Origin: Porticoccaceae bacterium
GTDB lineage: Bacteria > Pseudomonadota > Gammaproteobacteria > Pseudomonadales > Porticoccaceae
Length of the DNA stretch: 9,152 nucleotides
NCBI GenBank assembly: GCA_002710745.1
Contig: PALW01000061.1
Location: forward strand, 10,280-19,431
Reading direction: 5' to 3'
Both the position numbers and the translations under genes were made by a program. Every line of letters starts with the position of its first letter. Position 1 is the stretch's first letter. Shown here in pieces: positions 1-6,300 of the stretch. Under the pieces are notes generated by a model, which saw nothing but the letters and a program-made list of their open reading frames with translations, was not told where the DNA came from and made no database searches.

Positions 1-1
1 C

Positions 2-670
2 GAGCTATCGTGGCTCAGTTTGGCGGGGTTACCCAGAGTTGCAATTGGGACTTTTAATTTTCCCTGCGGTAGCACAAATGTTGTCGAGTCAAAATCCTTT
101 AAGTTATATCTCAATTCCCTTATTCAAACGAAATTTGAATCAAAAGATCATGTTATAAATGCAATTGTAAAGGATTTGACTGATACCTGTGGAGCTAGAG
201 TATTGGTAGATATTTATGATCTTGATGAATACCAAGAAAAAATAAAAATTGGTGAGCCTAAAGGGATTTGTATTGATGGGAGTAACATAGTGATTAAACA
301 ATACCAACCTGATCAGAATCTTTTAAAGGTAAAGCAAGATAGAGAGGTTTCTGAGTCGCTTTACTCTAATCTTTTAAAGACAAATTGCCCGGTCACAAAT
401 CAGCCAGACTGGGCGTCTATATATGTGGACTATACAGGACCAAAAATCGACAGAGAAAGCTTGTTGGAATATATAATTTCATATCGACTCCATCAAGATT
501 TTCATGAGATTTGTGTCGAAAAAATATTTTGTGATTTATATAAGCTCAGTCAACCTAAACATCTGTCAGTGTACGCAAAATATATGAGGCGCGGTGGATT
601 GGATATAAATCCCTACAGGAGCACATCTAACAAACATGACTTCGAAAAAACGCGGCATGTGAGGCAATAA
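2..670 (+). CDS. queF: NADPH-dependent 7-cyano-7-deazaguanine reductase QueF, 5'-truncated by the window edge
   Basis: QueF reduces the nitrile preQ0 to the amine preQ1 with NADPH, a cytosolic late step in queuosine tRNA-modification synthesis. The visible 222 residues match the long (type II, E. coli-like) QueF along their length. The QueF signature ESKSFKLYLNS lies at about 76-110. The catalytic cysteine is in LKTNCPVTNQPDW (TGC at 386-388), with the conserved Asp seven residues later. FHEICVE carries the His-Glu substrate pair, and RRGGLDINPYR is near the C-terminus. The frame stays open to base 2 and reads ELSWLS before AGLPRVA, as in E. coli QueF. The TTG at 20 is therefore internal, and about 60 N-terminal residues (of roughly 280) lie outside the window. 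The gene looks intact here and ends 86 bp before the tRNA. It is a host gene outside the mobile element. Confidence 0.96.
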   Translation, partial: ELSWLSLAGLPRVAIGTFNFPCGSTNVVESKSFKLYLNSLIQTKFESKDHVINAIVKDLTDTCGARVLVDIYDLDEYQEKIKIGEPKGICIDGSNIVIKQYQPDQNLLKVKQDREVSESLYSNLLKTNCPVTNQPDWASIYVDYTGPKIDRESLLEYIISYRLHQDFHEICVEKIFCDLYKLSQPKHLSVYAKYMRRGGLDINPYRSTSNKHDFEKTRHVRQ

Positions 671-698
671 ATTCAGATTGCTGTCAAAGTTAGAAAGA

Positions 699-734
699 TT
701 GTTTTTGGTAATCCATTTGTGTAGAGTCGCGCCC
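699..734 (+). promoter_or_regulatory. probable promoter of tRNA-Ser (stringent type)
   Basis: A TTGTTT at 699-704 and TAGAGT at 722-727 are 17 bp apart and are followed by the GC-rich discriminator CGCGCCC (728-734). A GC discriminator between -10 and start site is typical of stringently controlled stable-RNA promoters. Transcription would begin near 735, about 22 bases before the mature tRNA. The hexamers are imperfect, so this is inferred from spacing, position and discriminator. Confidence 0.45.
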
Positions 735-756
735 TAAAGTATAGGAAAGGTTTTGT

Positions 757-847
757 GGTGAGGTGTCCGAGTGGTTGAAGGAGCACGCCTGGAAAGTGTG
801 TAAGCGTTAATAGCGTTTCGAGGGTTCGAATCCCTCTCTCACCGCCA
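757..847 (+). tRNA. serX-like: tRNA-Ser (anticodon GGA)
   Basis: This is a 91-nt class II tRNA with encoded CCA. The acceptor stem is GGTGAGG (757-763) with TCTCACC (837-843), discriminator G844 and CCA at 845-847. The anticodon stem is CACGC/GTGTG around loop CTGGAAA, with anticodon GGA at 791-793, so it reads UCC and UCU serine codons. A long variable arm (about 801-819) is typical of tRNA-Ser. The T arm is GAGGG-TTCGAAT-CCCTC (820-836). The sequence closely resembles E. coli tRNA-Ser(GGA). Its last 19 bases are duplicated at 7791-7809, so this gene is the integration target. The element supplies an identical 3' end, leaving a complete tRNA. Confidence 0.97.
829..847 (+). other. attL: attL core: tRNA 3' end, 19-bp direct repeat copy 1
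   Basis: AATCCCTCTCTCACCGCCA spans the 3' half of the T arm, the acceptor strand and CCA, and occurs again exactly at 7791-7809. Identity stops right after CCA (AAT follows here, CCG follows the right copy). This is the normal footprint of a tyrosine integrase that uses a tRNA 3' end as attB. Confidence 0.93.
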
Positions 848-925
848 AATTTCATTCTTATAACGTCTTTTAAAATCAACCTTTTTAATCTAAAGCCCTT
901 TATTTAATGGGTTTAGTAGTAATAT

Positions 926-954
926 TTGCTTTTTAATATCTTCTAACATTTAAT
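926..954 (+). promoter_or_regulatory. candidate int promoter in the integrated state
   Basis: TTGCTT (926-931) and TTTAAT (949-954) are 17 bp apart, placing a start site near 961. The -10 matches consensus at 5 of 6 positions and the -35 at 3 of 6, so the promoter would be weak. The arm-type repeat at 973-993 lies immediately downstream, where bound integrase could block it. The rest of 848-970 is AT-rich with no gene. Read-through from the tRNA promoter is an alternative source of int mRNA. Confidence 0.33.
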
Positions 955-972
955 AAGATATATCTGTTTAAT

Positions 973-993
973 GGTACAACGAAAGGTACAACG
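973..993 (+). repeat. arm-type integrase site, left (two GGTACAACG units)
   Basis: Two direct GGTACAACG motifs separated by AAA recur exactly as the same 21-bp block at 7703-7723 near the other end. Paired short direct repeats at both ends of an element, inside the att cores, are what lambda-type integrases bind with their N-terminal arm-binding domain. This copy overlaps the upstream ATG of int (971) and ends 2 bp before the preferred ATG (995), so it could also act as an operator. Confidence 0.7.
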
Positions 994-994
994 G

Positions 995-2236
995 ATGTCC
1001 AAACTGACGGTTAGGAAGATTGATTCATTAATTAAAAACAAAATATTCGGTCGTCATTCAGATGGTAATCAACTTTATTTAAATGTAAGGCAACCTGAGG
1101 GAACTGCATCCTGGATTTTTCGCTTTTCATTAAACGATAAAAGATATTGGCATGGCTTTGGATCTCATGACTCTAAACATGGTTTGCATTGGGCTCGACT
1201 GGAGGTTTTAAAATATAAATCATTAGTAAGACAGGGCATTCATCCAGGAGATCAGAAAAAGAAGGACAAGGAAGCAATTAAACGTGCCTTTGAACTCAAA
1301 GACAATAAGTTTAAAAAAGTGGCTGAGGATTATATAGCCCAGAATCAGTCCTCCTGGAGAAGCAAAGTTACCAAGCAGCAGTGGCCCAATAGTTTGCGCG
1401 ACTATGTATACCCAAAGATTGGATCAGTGCCTGTAAATGAAATAGGTATACATGAGGTTCTTTCAGTATTAAAACCCATATGGAGCAAAAAAACGACAAC
1501 GGCTACTCGTGTTAGGAGCAGAATTGAAAACATCCTCGATTACGCCACGACTCTTGGTATGAGAGAGGGAAATAATCCCGCTGTCTGGCGAGGGAATCTA
1601 AATACGGTTCTTCCAACACCATCAAAGATCCATAAGATAAAATCTCACTCGGCTATCCCATACAATAAAATTCATAAGTTTCTATATGAACTTAAGACAA
1701 GAAAAGGTGCAGGGGCTAGGGCTTTAGAGTTTGCTGTTCTGACCGCCTCTAGAACCCGACCTATTCTTCAAGCCAGATGGGAGCATATAGATTTTGAAAA
1801 CCAAATTTGGAATTGTCCTGATGAGATCATGAAAAGTGGTAAATCTTTTCGAGTCCCTTTAAGTGAGCCTGCGATGAAGATTATTTATTTCCAAAAAAAG
1901 CGGAGTAGGGGTGCTTATATTTTTGGTAATGAGCAAACAGGCAACCCATCTTCAAATAATTGCATGCTATATACAATAAAAAGGATGGGATACAGAGGTC
2001 AAATTACAACTCATGGAATGCGCTCAACAATGAGAGACTGGGCGGGTGAGACAACGAATTTCTCGGAAAGAATTGTTGAGGTGTGCCTGGATCACACAGT
2101 TAATTCTGCTTCTGAAGCTGCATATCAGCGTGGTGATTATCTCGAAAAGAGACGAGAGATTATGGATAGCTGGGGACGTTTCTGTTATCCAGAACAAAGT
2201 AAGGTACTTGTTTTAAAGGATGTATATCGGAGGTAA
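995..2236 (+). CDS. int: P4-type tyrosine-recombinase integrase
   Basis: This site-specific recombinase integrates and excises the element at the tRNA-Ser 3' end. From the ATG at 995 it is 413 aa, the usual P4-family length. An N-terminal arm-binding (DUF4102-like) domain covers about 1-90 (KLTVRKIDS, DGNQLYLNV, WIFRFSLNDKRYWHGFG), a core-binding SAM-like domain about 105-205, and the catalytic domain about 220-400. The catalytic set is complete: R253 in TASRTRPI, K280 in MKSGKSFRVP, H340 and R343 in THGMRSTMRDWAGE, H367 in CLDHTVN and nucleophile Y377 in AAYQRGDY. The RTRP after the first Arg replaces the more usual RTGE. An ATG at 971 would add only residues encoded by the arm repeat (VQRKVQR) and has no ribosome site. 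The ATG at 995 has AAAGG eight bases upstream, so 995 is preferred. Integrases of this class usually need an AlpA or Xis partner for excision, here probably the alpA at 2523. Confidence 0.95.
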   Translation: MSKLTVRKIDSLIKNKIFGRHSDGNQLYLNVRQPEGTASWIFRFSLNDKRYWHGFGSHDSKHGLHWARLEVLKYKSLVRQGIHPGDQKKKDKEAIKRAFELKDNKFKKVAEDYIAQNQSSWRSKVTKQQWPNSLRDYVYPKIGSVPVNEIGIHEVLSVLKPIWSKKTTTATRVRSRIENILDYATTLGMREGNNPAVWRGNLNTVLPTPSKIHKIKSHSAIPYNKIHKFLYELKTRKGAGARALEFAVLTASRTRPILQARWEHIDFENQIWNCPDEIMKSGKSFRVPLSEPAMKIIYFQKKRSRGAYIFGNEQTGNPSSNNCMLYTIKRMGYRGQITTHGMRSTMRDWAGETTNFSERIVEVCLDHTVNSASEAAYQRGDYLEKRREIMDSWGRFCYPEQSKVLVLKDVYRR

Positions 2237-2240
2237 AAGG

Positions 2241-2268
2241 TTGACATCCTCACAAAATACTGTATAAA
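2241..2268 (+). promoter_or_regulatory. strong sigma70-type promoter of the alpA leader
   Basis: A perfect TTGACA (2241-2246) lies 16 bp before TATAAA (2263-2268), only four bases after the int stop codon. It points at alpA, 255 bp downstream, and its -10 lies inside the LexA-like box at 2258-2277. Confidence 0.7.
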
Positions 2269-2277
2269 TATCTAGTA
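2258..2277 (+). promoter_or_regulatory. LexA-like (SOS) operator over the -10
   Basis: TACTGTATAAATATCTAGTA agrees with the E. coli LexA consensus TACTGTATATATATACAGTA at 17 of 20 positions. The left half CTGT is perfect; the right half reads CTAG instead of ACAG, so affinity may be reduced. Outer arms ATACT and AGTAT form a dyad. It overlaps the -10, as repressing LexA sites usually do. Another dyad-binding repressor is possible. Confidence 0.5.
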
Positions 2278-2350
2278 TCGACAAGTCTGTGGAATTCTTA
2301 GAACGTCTGAAAAATTGAAAGCGTTTTAAATTACTTCTTTTATTTTAACC

Positions 2351-2370
2351 AACCTGAGCCTCATCAGGTT
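2351..2370 (+). other. hairpin in the alpA leader
   Basis: AACCTGA (2351-2357) and TCAGGTT (2364-2370) form a perfect 7-bp stem with loop GCCTCA. No T tract follows, so it is not a terminator by itself. The stretch 2279-2458 holds no gene; this hairpin and the terminator-like structure at 2418-2444 are what can be seen in it. Confidence 0.4.
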
Positions 2371-2417
2371 TGTCGTATCATTGTGAAAGTCAAAATCTCC
2401 ATTAAGTTTAATAAAGA

Positions 2418-2444
2418 AATAAGCCCACTTATTGCGGTTTTTTT
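2418..2444 (+). terminator. weak terminator-like hairpin 1 in the alpA leader
   Basis: AATAAG (2418-2423), loop CCCA and CTTATT (2428-2433) make an AT-rich 6-bp stem, followed after GCGG by seven T (2438-2444). The stem is weak and separated from the T tract, so termination would be inefficient. It contains a GCCCAC copy (2423-2428) identical to the left arm of the next terminator and could compete for the same partner. Confidence 0.35.
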
Positions 2445-2458
2445 CTTTGAAAGGAAAT

Positions 2459-2530
2459 ATGGAGAACTCAGTCAGGCCCACTTTTTGTGGGCTTTTTTCG
2501 TTTATTAGAAAGGAAACTTATTATGGATAA
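2459..2530 (+). CDS. possible leader peptide upstream of alpA (23 aa)
   Basis: This short frame starts at ATG 2459 with a good ribosome site (GAAAGGAAA about 4-5 bases upstream) and encodes 23 residues starting MENSVRPTFCGLFSF. It reads straight through the intrinsic terminator at 2476-2498, and its TAA (2528-2530) overlaps the alpA start (ATG 2523-2525) by 8 bases. A ribosome translating it would disrupt the terminator hairpin and arrive at the alpA start, which fits translation-coupled antitermination. The similar upstream segments (GCCCACTT, T tract, GAAAGGAAA, then ATG) in the leader and before alpA could instead mean a duplicated start region with no peptide function. No family is recognised. 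Confidence 0.3.
   Translation: MENSVRPTFCGLFSFIRKETYYG
2474..2498 (+). terminator. intrinsic terminator between int and alpA
   Basis: GCCCAC (2476-2481), loop TTTTT and GTGGGC (2487-2492) form a perfect 6-bp GC-rich stem, extendable by an A-T and a G-T pair, followed by TTTTTT (2493-2498). It lies only 25 bp before the alpA ATG and downstream of the strong promoter at 2241. It could simply end int mRNA, but alpA has no room for a promoter after it and so must rely on read-through. Confidence 0.8.
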
Positions 2531-2759
2531 TACTTCAACTCATACTAAAACAACGCCAATCCGCATCCTCAGATGGCCGGAAGTCGCAAGGCGCATCCCA
2601 TTTTCTAAATCCTATGCTTATGCATTGCAGGCAAAAGGATTATTTCCAAAGCCAATAAAACTGATTGAAGGTGGAAGAGCAGCTGGTTACATCGAGTCAG
2701 AAATTGATGAATATGTTAGAGCGAGAATATCTTCATCAAGGTCAACTTTTGATGAGTAA
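2523..2759 (+). CDS. alpA: AlpA-family transcriptional regulator / excisionase
   Basis: A 78-residue protein with the MerR/Xis-like winged helix of AlpA. The family pattern is clear: ILRWPEVARRIPFSKSYAYAL (helix-turn-helix, about 15-36), KGLFPKPIKL (40-49), GRAAGYIESEIDEYVRAR (about 53-70). AlpA proteins of P4-type islands activate integrase-dependent excision or act as the Xis directly; that role is inferred. The ATG at 2523 is chosen because AAGGA lies 8 bases upstream and the family homology begins shortly after. A GTG at 2487 would start inside the terminator hairpin. It overlaps the next gene by 8 bases. Its expression probably depends on the LexA-like promoter at 2241-2277 and on passing the terminator at 2474-2498. 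Confidence 0.9.
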   Translation: MDNTSTHTKTTPIRILRWPEVARRIPFSKSYAYALQAKGLFPKPIKLIEGGRAAGYIESEIDEYVRARISSSRSTFDE

Positions 2760-2973
2760 GTTTAATCCCATCATTCAATTTCAAAGAAACCCTAATTCTC
2801 GAGCCAAAGCAATAAACGCTAAATGTGCTGAATGCGTTGGGTGTACCTCAAACCATTTAGAAAAGGGGTTTAAAGAATCTATTTCCTCTTGTTCTTCATA
2901 TGATTGCCCTTTGTATGGATTTCGTCCTTATCGGTCTATAAAATTTCCGAAAAGCCAAAAAACGGCCTTCTAG
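2752..2973 (+). CDS. small five-cysteine protein, putative zinc-binding, of AlpA-linked islands
   Basis: This is a 73-residue protein starting at ATG 2752, which overlaps the alpA stop by 8 bases (GATGAGTAA), so the two genes are translationally coupled. AAGG lies about 10 bases upstream, inside alpA. It starts MSKFNPIIQFQRNPNSRAKA, is basic, and has cysteines at 25, 28, 31, 47 and 52: C-X2-C-X2-C, then C-X4-C in SSCSSYDCPLYGFRPY. This spacing suggests a small metal-binding fold, possibly nucleic-acid binding. I recall similar short proteins directly after alpA in gammaproteobacterial islands but know no assigned function. An upstream in-frame ATG at 2665 lies deep inside alpA and is unlikely. 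The C-terminus may be truncated by a frameshift near the A6 run at 2957-2962, because the next frame over reads on in protein-like fashion. Confidence 0.72.
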   Translation: MSKFNPIIQFQRNPNSRAKAINAKCAECVGCTSNHLEKGFKESISSCSSYDCPLYGFRPYRSIKFPKSQKTAF

Positions 2974-2979
2974 AGAGTA

Positions 2980-2995
2980 CAACCAATACTGGTTG
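2980..2995 (+). other. short perfect inverted repeat after the Cys-rich gene
   Basis: CAACCA and TGGTTG surround ATAC, 6 bp downstream of the stop codon at 2973. No T tract follows, so it is more like an operator-type dyad than a terminator. Its role is unknown. Confidence 0.35.
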
Positions 2996-3050
2996 GGAAG
3001 ATAGATCTAGATTTACCTTATGGGGGCAATTTTCGCCTAAACTACACCAT

Positions 3051-3139
3051 ATGAGGCAAAATATACCTCATCATATGAGGCAAAATATACCTCACATATG
3101 AGGCAAAATATACCTCATCATATGAGGCAAAATATGCCT
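3051..3139 (+). repeat. tandem 23-24 bp iteron-like repeats, four units
   Basis: Four units start at 3051, 3075, 3098 and 3122, each ATGAGG, then CAAAATAT, then CCTCAT or a variant (the last has GCCTAA). A degenerate copy lies at about 3020-3040. Within each unit ATGAGG and CCTCAT are inverted repeats around 9 bases; between units 1-2 and 3-4, CCTCAT-CAT-ATGAGG is a tight hairpin. Candidates are an iteron replication or copy-control site, a multi-operator, or a coding minisatellite (HHMRQNIP). There are no spacers, so it is not CRISPR. Confidence 0.85.
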
Positions 3140-3220
3140 AATACAAATAACAGTAATATTAACAAGAATGTTAACAATACCCACAAACTAAATTTTCAGG
3201 AGATTCTTTTAGACACTTAA

Positions 3221-3394
3221 TATGAGCTCGAGAAGTTTCTGCCTCTTATTAAAAAGGAAAAGTACCTCATTTAATGGTTAATTTTTTAAACCCAAATTTG
3301 CTGGTAAACCTCATATTCATATTGATATTTTAAGTCAACTAATTACCATCTAGGATGTTATTAATATTAAGGCTAACTGCGGTAAATAACGCTA
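3221..3394. other. AT-rich non-coding stretch upstream of the giant cargo gene
   Basis: No gene, RNA or clear terminator is visible. TACCTCAT (3262-3269) and ACCTCATAT (near 3308) echo the right half of the 24-bp repeats. A possible TTACCA / TATTAA pair (16-bp spacing, about 3344-3371) is too weak to call a promoter. The cargo ATG at 3395 has no evident Shine-Dalgarno sequence. Confidence 0.3.
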
Positions 3395-6300
3395 ATGGGC
3401 TATATTTTAAAGACTCTATTCTTTTTAACGACTCTATCTGCTCTTTCGGGAGGAGTATTTTCCACTGACACTGATAGTGATGGATTACCAGATGACTGGG
3501 AAATTGAAAATGGTCGTAACCCTTTCGTCGCAGATTATCAAATTCGTGTCAGTCAATACACTGCATGTGCCCTGGATGATAATGGTGTAGTTTGTTGGGG
3601 TAGAAGAAGACCCCCGGAATCGTCAAATCCGACATCCATAGCTATGGACGATAACATTATTTGTGTACTTGATGATGGAGTAATTAATTGCCTTGGGAAG
3701 GATGCTAATTTCATGCCCGATGAAGGTGGCGTGACGCGTATTGCTGGTTCTGGAACTACCTACATAAAAGATGGCTCACATATTTATAACATTGGTTGGG
3801 TTGAGCATACTCTGCCGGAAAAGATCGATCCATCCCTCATAAGATCCTTTGAGTATGGTTTGCGCGCGGGCTCGGGGGGGGTTTGTATTGTCACTGACGA
3901 CTCAGGTTTAATATTTACAAATAGTCTTTCGGAACATGATTGGGATTATTCTAATGTTAAATCTTGTTCAGTTGACGGGGCATTTTGTGTTATTGATGAC
4001 GATGGTTTGAAATGCGCAGGAAATTTTCATCTCACACAGAAACAGCCAGATTTGGAAAATCCGACCCAAGTGAGCGGTTACAATGGTCATTCCAGGGATG
4101 GGATGTGTGCAGTTGATAATAATGAAATTAAGTGTTGGGGAGAGTCGGTTGAATATAGTAAATTAAATGATGTACCTGATGAGGTTAACGAAAGTAATCC
4201 ATTTCAAGTTGCTTTATTCAACGACTACGCCTGCGCATTAAGCTTCTCCGGTGCGAAATGTTGGGGAGCAGGTGAGCAAAGGTTTTTTTATGATACTCCT
4301 ATTCTAAAAATTGATCCCGATGGTGATGGATTTGAGGGCGTGGATGATACTTTCCCGTTGGATGGAAATGAATGGATTGATACTGACTCTGACGGGATTG
4401 GCAATAATGCTGACGTCGATGACGATGGTGACAATGTAATCGACTCCCAAGATGCGTTCCCGCTTGATTCTCGATATTCTTCGGATACCGATGGTGATGG
4501 TCTCCCAGACCCATATGAAATCAGATACGGCTTAGATTTAAACGATGCTAACGATGCTTCATCTGATACAGATCAAGATTCTCTTACAGCACTTCAAGAA
4601 TTTAACCTTGGAACATCACCTATCTACAGTGATTCGGACTGGGATACTTTGCCGGATGATTGGGAAATTCAAAACAATAGAAACCCTCTTGTGGCAGACT
4701 ATTTAATTGAGTCGGGAGGGTTTCGGACTTATTACATTGATGATAATGGCATGTCATGCGTTGGTCAGATGTGCTGGCATGGGTCAACCCCAATGCCTCA
4801 AGCGACTAATGTCAGTAATCTAAGTGTCAGCGAGGATCATGCTTGTGCGATTTCTAATGAAGAAGTTATTTGTTGGGGTTCTCTTGAAGACGGGAAAACC
4901 ACAGTTCCCAATTTAGTTAATCCTTTTCAGGTAACCACTGGAATTGATCATAGCTGTGCGTTGGATGACACAGGAGCAGTATGCTGGGGTCAAGATACTG
5001 AGGGGCAAGCCACTCCTCCTAACTTGCTTAATCCCACAAGAATTAGTGCAGCTTTTTTCCATACATGTGCAATTGATGATTCAGGAGTCAGTTGTTGGGG
5101 GAGTAACATCTATGGTGGTTTGGATGTACCCTCATTGGTTAATCCTCGGGAAATATCAGCAGGGGATTATGAAACTTGTGCATTAGACGACTCAGGAGTG
5201 GTTTGTTGGGGGCGAAATCATGGTGGTAGCTCCGTAAAATATAATCTATCAAATCCAGCACAAATTAGTTCAAGATCTGGAGCTCATATGTGCGCCATCG
5301 ATGATTCGGGAGTGGTTTGTTGGGGACGAGATAATGATGGAGAGGCCTCTCCCCCTGATTTAATAAATCCAGTTCAAGTATCAGTGGGGGCAAAGCATAC
5401 CTGCTCGTTGAGTGATATTGGTGTCTCTTGTTGGGGTCGGGGTGTACCAACATTTTTTTCAACAAGTGAGATCATAATTGATCCAGATGGTGATGGTTAT
5501 AATAATCAGGGGGGCGGAGATGCCTTTCCATTAGATGCGACAGAGTGGCTTGATACGGATTCAGATAGTATCGGCAATAATGCTGACACGGATGATGATG
5601 GTGATGGCGTGAGTGATGAAGAGGATGCCTTCCCACTAGATCCCGCTGAGTCAGCAGACACCGATGGTGACGGTGTCGGAGATAATGCAGATGCATTTCC
5701 GAATAACGCAGATGAAACAACTGACAGTGATTCAGATGGTGTGGGTGATAACTCAGATAACTGTCCTTCAGTAGCAAACTCTGATCAATCAAATTATGAC
5801 AATGATGCATTGGGGGATGCATGTGATCCAGATGATGATAATGACGGCTTGAGTGATGAATATGATGCGTTTCCTCTCGATCCGACTGAGCAGGTGGATT
5901 CAGATGGTGATGGGGTTGGGGATAATGCAGATGTCTTTCCAAATGATGCAACTGAAACCACAGACAGTGATGGTGATGGAGTGGGGGATAACGCGGATGC
6001 TTTTCCAAATGATGCCAATGAAACGCTCGATACTGATTCTGATGGGATTGGAAACAACGAAGATACTGATGATGATGGTGACGGAGTGAGTGATTCTGAT
6101 GACACTTATCCTCTTAATGCAGATATCCTCGATCCAGTATCTGCGCAAGCTTTAATAAATGACGATATGCAGGCTTTTATTCCTGACAGATATACCCAAA
6201 TTGGGGATTTTGCATTTAGAAAATCTTCAGTCATCGAGGTTTCAATACCTGATTCGGTAACAATTATTGGTGAGCAAGCGTTTGAACAATCTGACCTTCA

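Larger units (their letters stand above)
2904..3220 (+). pseudogene. frame-broken reading frame containing 24-bp coding repeats
   Basis: One frame is open from 2904 to a TGA at 3101. The frame one base over then runs from ATG 3098 to TAA 3220 (40 aa). Together they read ...GWEDRSRFTLWGQFSPKLHH, then repeated MRQNIPHH units, then MPNTNNSNINKN...FQEILLDT. The break is one missing base near 3095: units 1-2 and 3-4 are joined by CCTCATCATATG, whereas units 2-3 read CCTCACATATG. Restoring a T would make one frame. No good start codon or ribosome site precedes 3051. The final unit does have GAGG six bases before ATG 3134, so a 28-aa peptide from there is possible. It could be a decayed gene, a remnant C-terminus of the Cys-rich protein, or non-coding DNA with repeats. 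No family is recognised. Confidence 0.35.

Noticed and set aside
20..670. TTG at 20 as the start of queF
   Set aside because: The frame is open upstream and the codons before it (ELSWLS) match internal QueF sequence, so the gene begins outside the window.
673..879. Minus-strand 68-aa frame reading GERGIRTLETLLTLTHFPG
   Set aside because: It is the antisense of the tRNA-Ser gene, a known annotation artefact, with no independent support.
893..917. Terminator after the tRNA (AAAGCCC / GGGTTTA dyad)
   Set aside because: The stem has a bulge and no T tract follows; not convincing as an intrinsic terminator.
2487..2522. GTG-initiated extension of alpA
   Set aside because: It would start inside the terminator hairpin without a ribosome site; ATG 2523 has a good one and matches the family length.
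2955..2963. Programmed -1 frameshift at the A-rich run (A AAA AAC)
   Set aside because: The heptamer is not in register with the Cys-rich gene's reading frame, so a programmed shift from that gene is not supported; mutation or read error is simpler.
3051..3139. CRISPR array
   Set aside because: Units follow each other with 2-3 bases between them, there are no spacers, and no cas genes are present.
4944..5186. 80-aa plus-strand frame inside the cargo gene
   Set aside because: It is an out-of-frame shadow of the RCC1-like repeats of the large protein.
5472..6148. Minus-strand His-rich and Ser-rich frames
   Set aside because: They are shadows of the Asp-codon-rich TSP3 array on the plus strand; low-complexity composition and no ribosome sites.
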